17,295 nt of DNA from QWPN01 sp044360305 (GTDB lineage Bacteria > Planctomycetota > Planctomycetia > Pirellulales > UBA1268): the NCBI GenBank assembly GCA_044360305.1, contig JBIKKQ010000065.1:1-17295 (forward strand). Reading direction: 5' to 3'. Both the position numbers and the translations under genes were made by a program. The notes under the pieces were generated by a model. The model did not search any database. It was not told the origin of the DNA and was given only the letters and a program-made list of their open reading frames with translations. Positions 15,619 through 17,295 of the stretch are shown here, one piece after another; positions within the stretch are counted from its first letter, which is position 1, and each line of letters opens with the position of its first letter.

Positions 15619-17024
15619 GCCGCAGCGGGATGGTCGCGGCGGCTCTTGCGGTGGCGGCCGTCACGATCGTGTCCCACGCGCCTGCCTGGCGGGGAGCGTT
15701 TGTCGGCGACGACATCTCCGAAATTGCCGAGAACCCGGCGATTCGCGTTCTCTGGCCGCCGTGGGTGCCGATGATGGAGGGCACGGCCATGCCGCACCGG
15801 CCGCTACCCTACTACACGTTCGCGGTGAACTACGCCCTGCACGGCCTCGATCCGCGGGGCTACCATGCCGTGAACCTCGCGATCCATCTGGTGAATGGCT
15901 GGCTCGTGTGGTGGGTCGGCCGCGAGGTTCTGCGGCGGCTCGGCGCGGGTGCGGCTGCCGGGGGCATCGCCTTCGCCGCCGCGACGCTCTGGCTTGTGCA
16001 TCCGCTCTGCACGCAGGCGGTCGATTACATCTACCAGCGGATCGAGTCGCTCGCGGCGCTGGCGATCCTTGGCACGGTGGCATGCTTTCTGCGGGCGGCT
16101 GACGGGCTGCGGCCCGGAGTCTGGCTGGCCGGCTCCGTCGCGGCAAGCGCGGCGGGCATGCTCTGCAAGGAGCATGTGGCAGCTGCGCCGTTCGTCGTGC
16201 TGCTCATCGACTGGCTCGCTAGCATAAAGGTGCGTGCGACCTTTTTTCGCCCCACGTACTATGCGGCCCTCTTCGCTACGCCACTGGTCGCCGTCGCGCT
16301 CGTCATGCTGCAACGCGACCGGTTCACCGACTTCAAGCAGCCGCTCGCAGGTCCGTTGCTCTACGCGGCCAACCAGCCGCTCGTGATCGGAGAGTATCTC
16401 GCGCGGGCCTTCTTTCCGGCCAGGCTCTGCCTCGACTGGTATCGGATCCCGATCCAAAGTTCGGCGCTGCTCGCGCCGGGCATCGGGGCGGTCCTGCTGG
16501 CGGTGGCTCTCGCGGCCTGGGGCGCGTGGCATGCCCGTGGCCTGGCCCTCGGCATCCTGATCTTTTTCGCCCTGCTGGCGCCAACGTCGAGTTTTCTGCC
16601 TGTGAACGACCTGATGGTGGAGCACCGGATGTATCTGCCGCTGGCGGTGATCTGCGTGGGCGTGTGTGCCGTCGGCCATGGTCTGCTCCAGCGGCACGTT
16701 CCGGCGGGCGCCCGCCGCGCCGCTGCACTCAGCCTGACCGTGCTCGTGGCGACGGCGCTCACAGCCACGACCTGGGCCCGCTGCCACGCCTATCAGTCGC
16801 GGCTCGTGATGTGGGCGGACGTCGTGACGAAATCCCCCCGTAATCCACGCGGCTGGCAGACGCTCGCCCTGGAACTTTGGCAGGCGGGCGTGCTTGACCG
16901 GGCGCTCGAGGCCGTGGACAAGAGCCTCGCGATCGTGCCTGATTCGGCCGTGTCACTCGCGACGCGAAAGGCTATTCTTGCGGCACTCGAACAGCCGGCC
17001 AAACCGGCTGGCGCTCCCCGGTAG
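15615..17024 (+). CDS. TMTC-like polytopic glycosyltransferase with a short C-terminal TPR segment
   Basis: The protein is 469 residues. Helix 1 (about 5-22) is followed by the first-loop acidic pair GDD (31-33), HRPLPYYTFAVNYALHGLD, the family motif HPLCTQAVDYIYQRIES, a CKEH motif and VEHRMYLPL. These line up one to one with the motifs of the gene at 5520-7301. The C-terminus is much shorter than in its relatives, with only one or two TPR-like helix pairs (NPRGWQTLALELWQAGVLDRAL). It starts at a GTG that overlaps the ATPase stop (GTGA), so translation depends on the ATPase message. The predicted role is sugar transfer from a polyprenyl carrier to an outer target, inferred from the family. 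The reason for coupling to a metal pump is not evident. A methyltransferase gene follows six bases after its stop. Confidence 0.85.
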   Translation: MSRSGMVAAALAVAAVTIVSHAPAWRGAFVGDDISEIAENPAIRVLWPPWVPMMEGTAMPHRPLPYYTFAVNYALHGLDPRGYHAVNLAIHLVNGWLVWWVGREVLRRLGAGAAAGGIAFAAATLWLVHPLCTQAVDYIYQRIESLAALAILGTVACFLRAADGLRPGVWLAGSVAASAAGMLCKEHVAAAPFVVLLIDWLASIKVRATFFRPTYYAALFATPLVAVALVMLQRDRFTDFKQPLAGPLLYAANQPLVIGEYLARAFFPARLCLDWYRIPIQSSALLAPGIGAVLLAVALAAWGAWHARGLALGILIFFALLAPTSSFLPVNDLMVEHRMYLPLAVICVGVCAVGHGLLQRHVPAGARRAAALSLTVLVATALTATTWARCHAYQSRLVMWADVVTKSPRNPRGWQTLALELWQAGVLDRALEAVDKSLAIVPDSAVSLATRKAILAALEQPAKPAGAPR

Positions 17025-17029
17025 TCACC

Positions 17030-17295
17030 ATGCAATCCGACCAATTTCAGCTGCATGCCGAGATCGAGGAGCGCCACTGGTGGTTTCGGGGACGGCGGAG
17101 CATCGTCCGCCGATTGCTCGCCGAGATCGCCCGGCCCGGTACTGGCCGGCGGATCGTGGACGTGGGCTGCGGCACCGGGGCGAACATCGCCTCGCTCACC
17201 GATGCCTACATGTGCCATGGAATCGACCCGTCGGCCGAAGGGATTGATCTCGCGCGGAAGCGGTTTCCCGCGGTGCACTTCACCTGCGGCCTCGC
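17030..17295 (+). CDS. Class I SAM-dependent methyltransferase, 3' end outside window
   Basis: The frame is open from the ATG at 17030 to the right edge, giving 88 residues. The N-terminus has EIEERHWWFRGRR, common at the start of small methyltransferases found among glycan and lipid-linked sugar genes. Then comes the SAM-binding motif I VDVGCGTGAN and a motif II acidic residue in GIDPSAEGIDLARKRF. The start is chosen because the conserved HWWF segment follows closely and the previous gene ends just before; no clear Shine-Dalgarno is visible, so coupling to the upstream gene is likely. It may modify a glycan, lipid carrier or small molecule; the substrate cannot be judged from this fragment. 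Confidence 0.85.
   Translation, partial: MQSDQFQLHAEIEERHWWFRGRRSIVRRLLAEIARPGTGRRIVDVGCGTGANIASLTDAYMCHGIDPSAEGIDLARKRFPAVHFTCGL

Noticed and set aside
1..17295. CRISPR array, insertion sequence, prophage, tRNA or rRNA
   Set aside because: No regularly spaced short repeats, transposase or integrase motifs, or tRNA/rRNA-like sequences were seen. The only long repeat is the coding duplication 1-821/2028-2848.

Overview
The window is GC-rich, tightly packed bacterial chromosome. It probably comes from a planctomycete, perhaps Pirellulales. The reasons are a large pseudopilin-like protein with an FTLVELL prepilin motif and a C-terminal FADG motif, several membrane enzymes fused to tetratricopeptide repeats (TPR), and a membrane-bound spermidine-synthase-like protein. 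This is judged from protein character only; there is no rRNA or marker gene. No tRNA, rRNA, CRISPR array, transposase or phage gene was seen.

Left block (1-5196, minus strand): a four-gene operon read from 5196 leftwards. It encodes a polytopic membrane protein of unknown family, a soluble family-2 glycosyltransferase resembling dolichyl/polyprenyl-phosphate mannose synthase, and two consecutive TMTC-like (GT-C fold plus TPR) membrane proteins. The last one runs off the left edge. Most junctions are ATGA overlaps. The two TMTC-like genes share a segment of about 821 bp that is about 94% identical (1-821 and 2028-2848), so this is a recent tandem duplication or a gene-conversion tract.

A divergent intergenic region (5197-5283) with a good sigma70-like promoter leads rightwards into a tiny lipoprotein gene, coupled by a GTGA overlap to a third TMTC-like gene (5284-7301). 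A gene-free convergent stretch (7302-7741) follows, holding hairpins and an AT-rich patch.

Middle block (7742-10373, minus strand): a two-gene operon of a membrane/spermidine-synthase-like fusion and a small membrane protein. Divergent from it is a monocistronic pseudopilin-like gene (10585-11835) with its own likely promoter, codon use unlike its neighbours, and a textbook rho-independent terminator (11878-11911).

Right block (12030-17295, plus strand): a membrane-anchored TPR protein, a P1B-type metal ATPase with an unusual CPS motif, a fourth TMTC-like gene coupled to the ATPase by a GTGA overlap, and the start of a SAM-dependent methyltransferase that runs off the right edge.

Most notable theme: four TMTC-like GT-C proteins and one polyprenyl-phosphate-sugar synthase-like enzyme in 17 kb. 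The GT2 enzyme could make a lipid-linked sugar inside the cell, and the TMTC-like proteins could transfer it to extracytoplasmic proteins. That is inference from family knowledge; no substrate is visible in the sequence.
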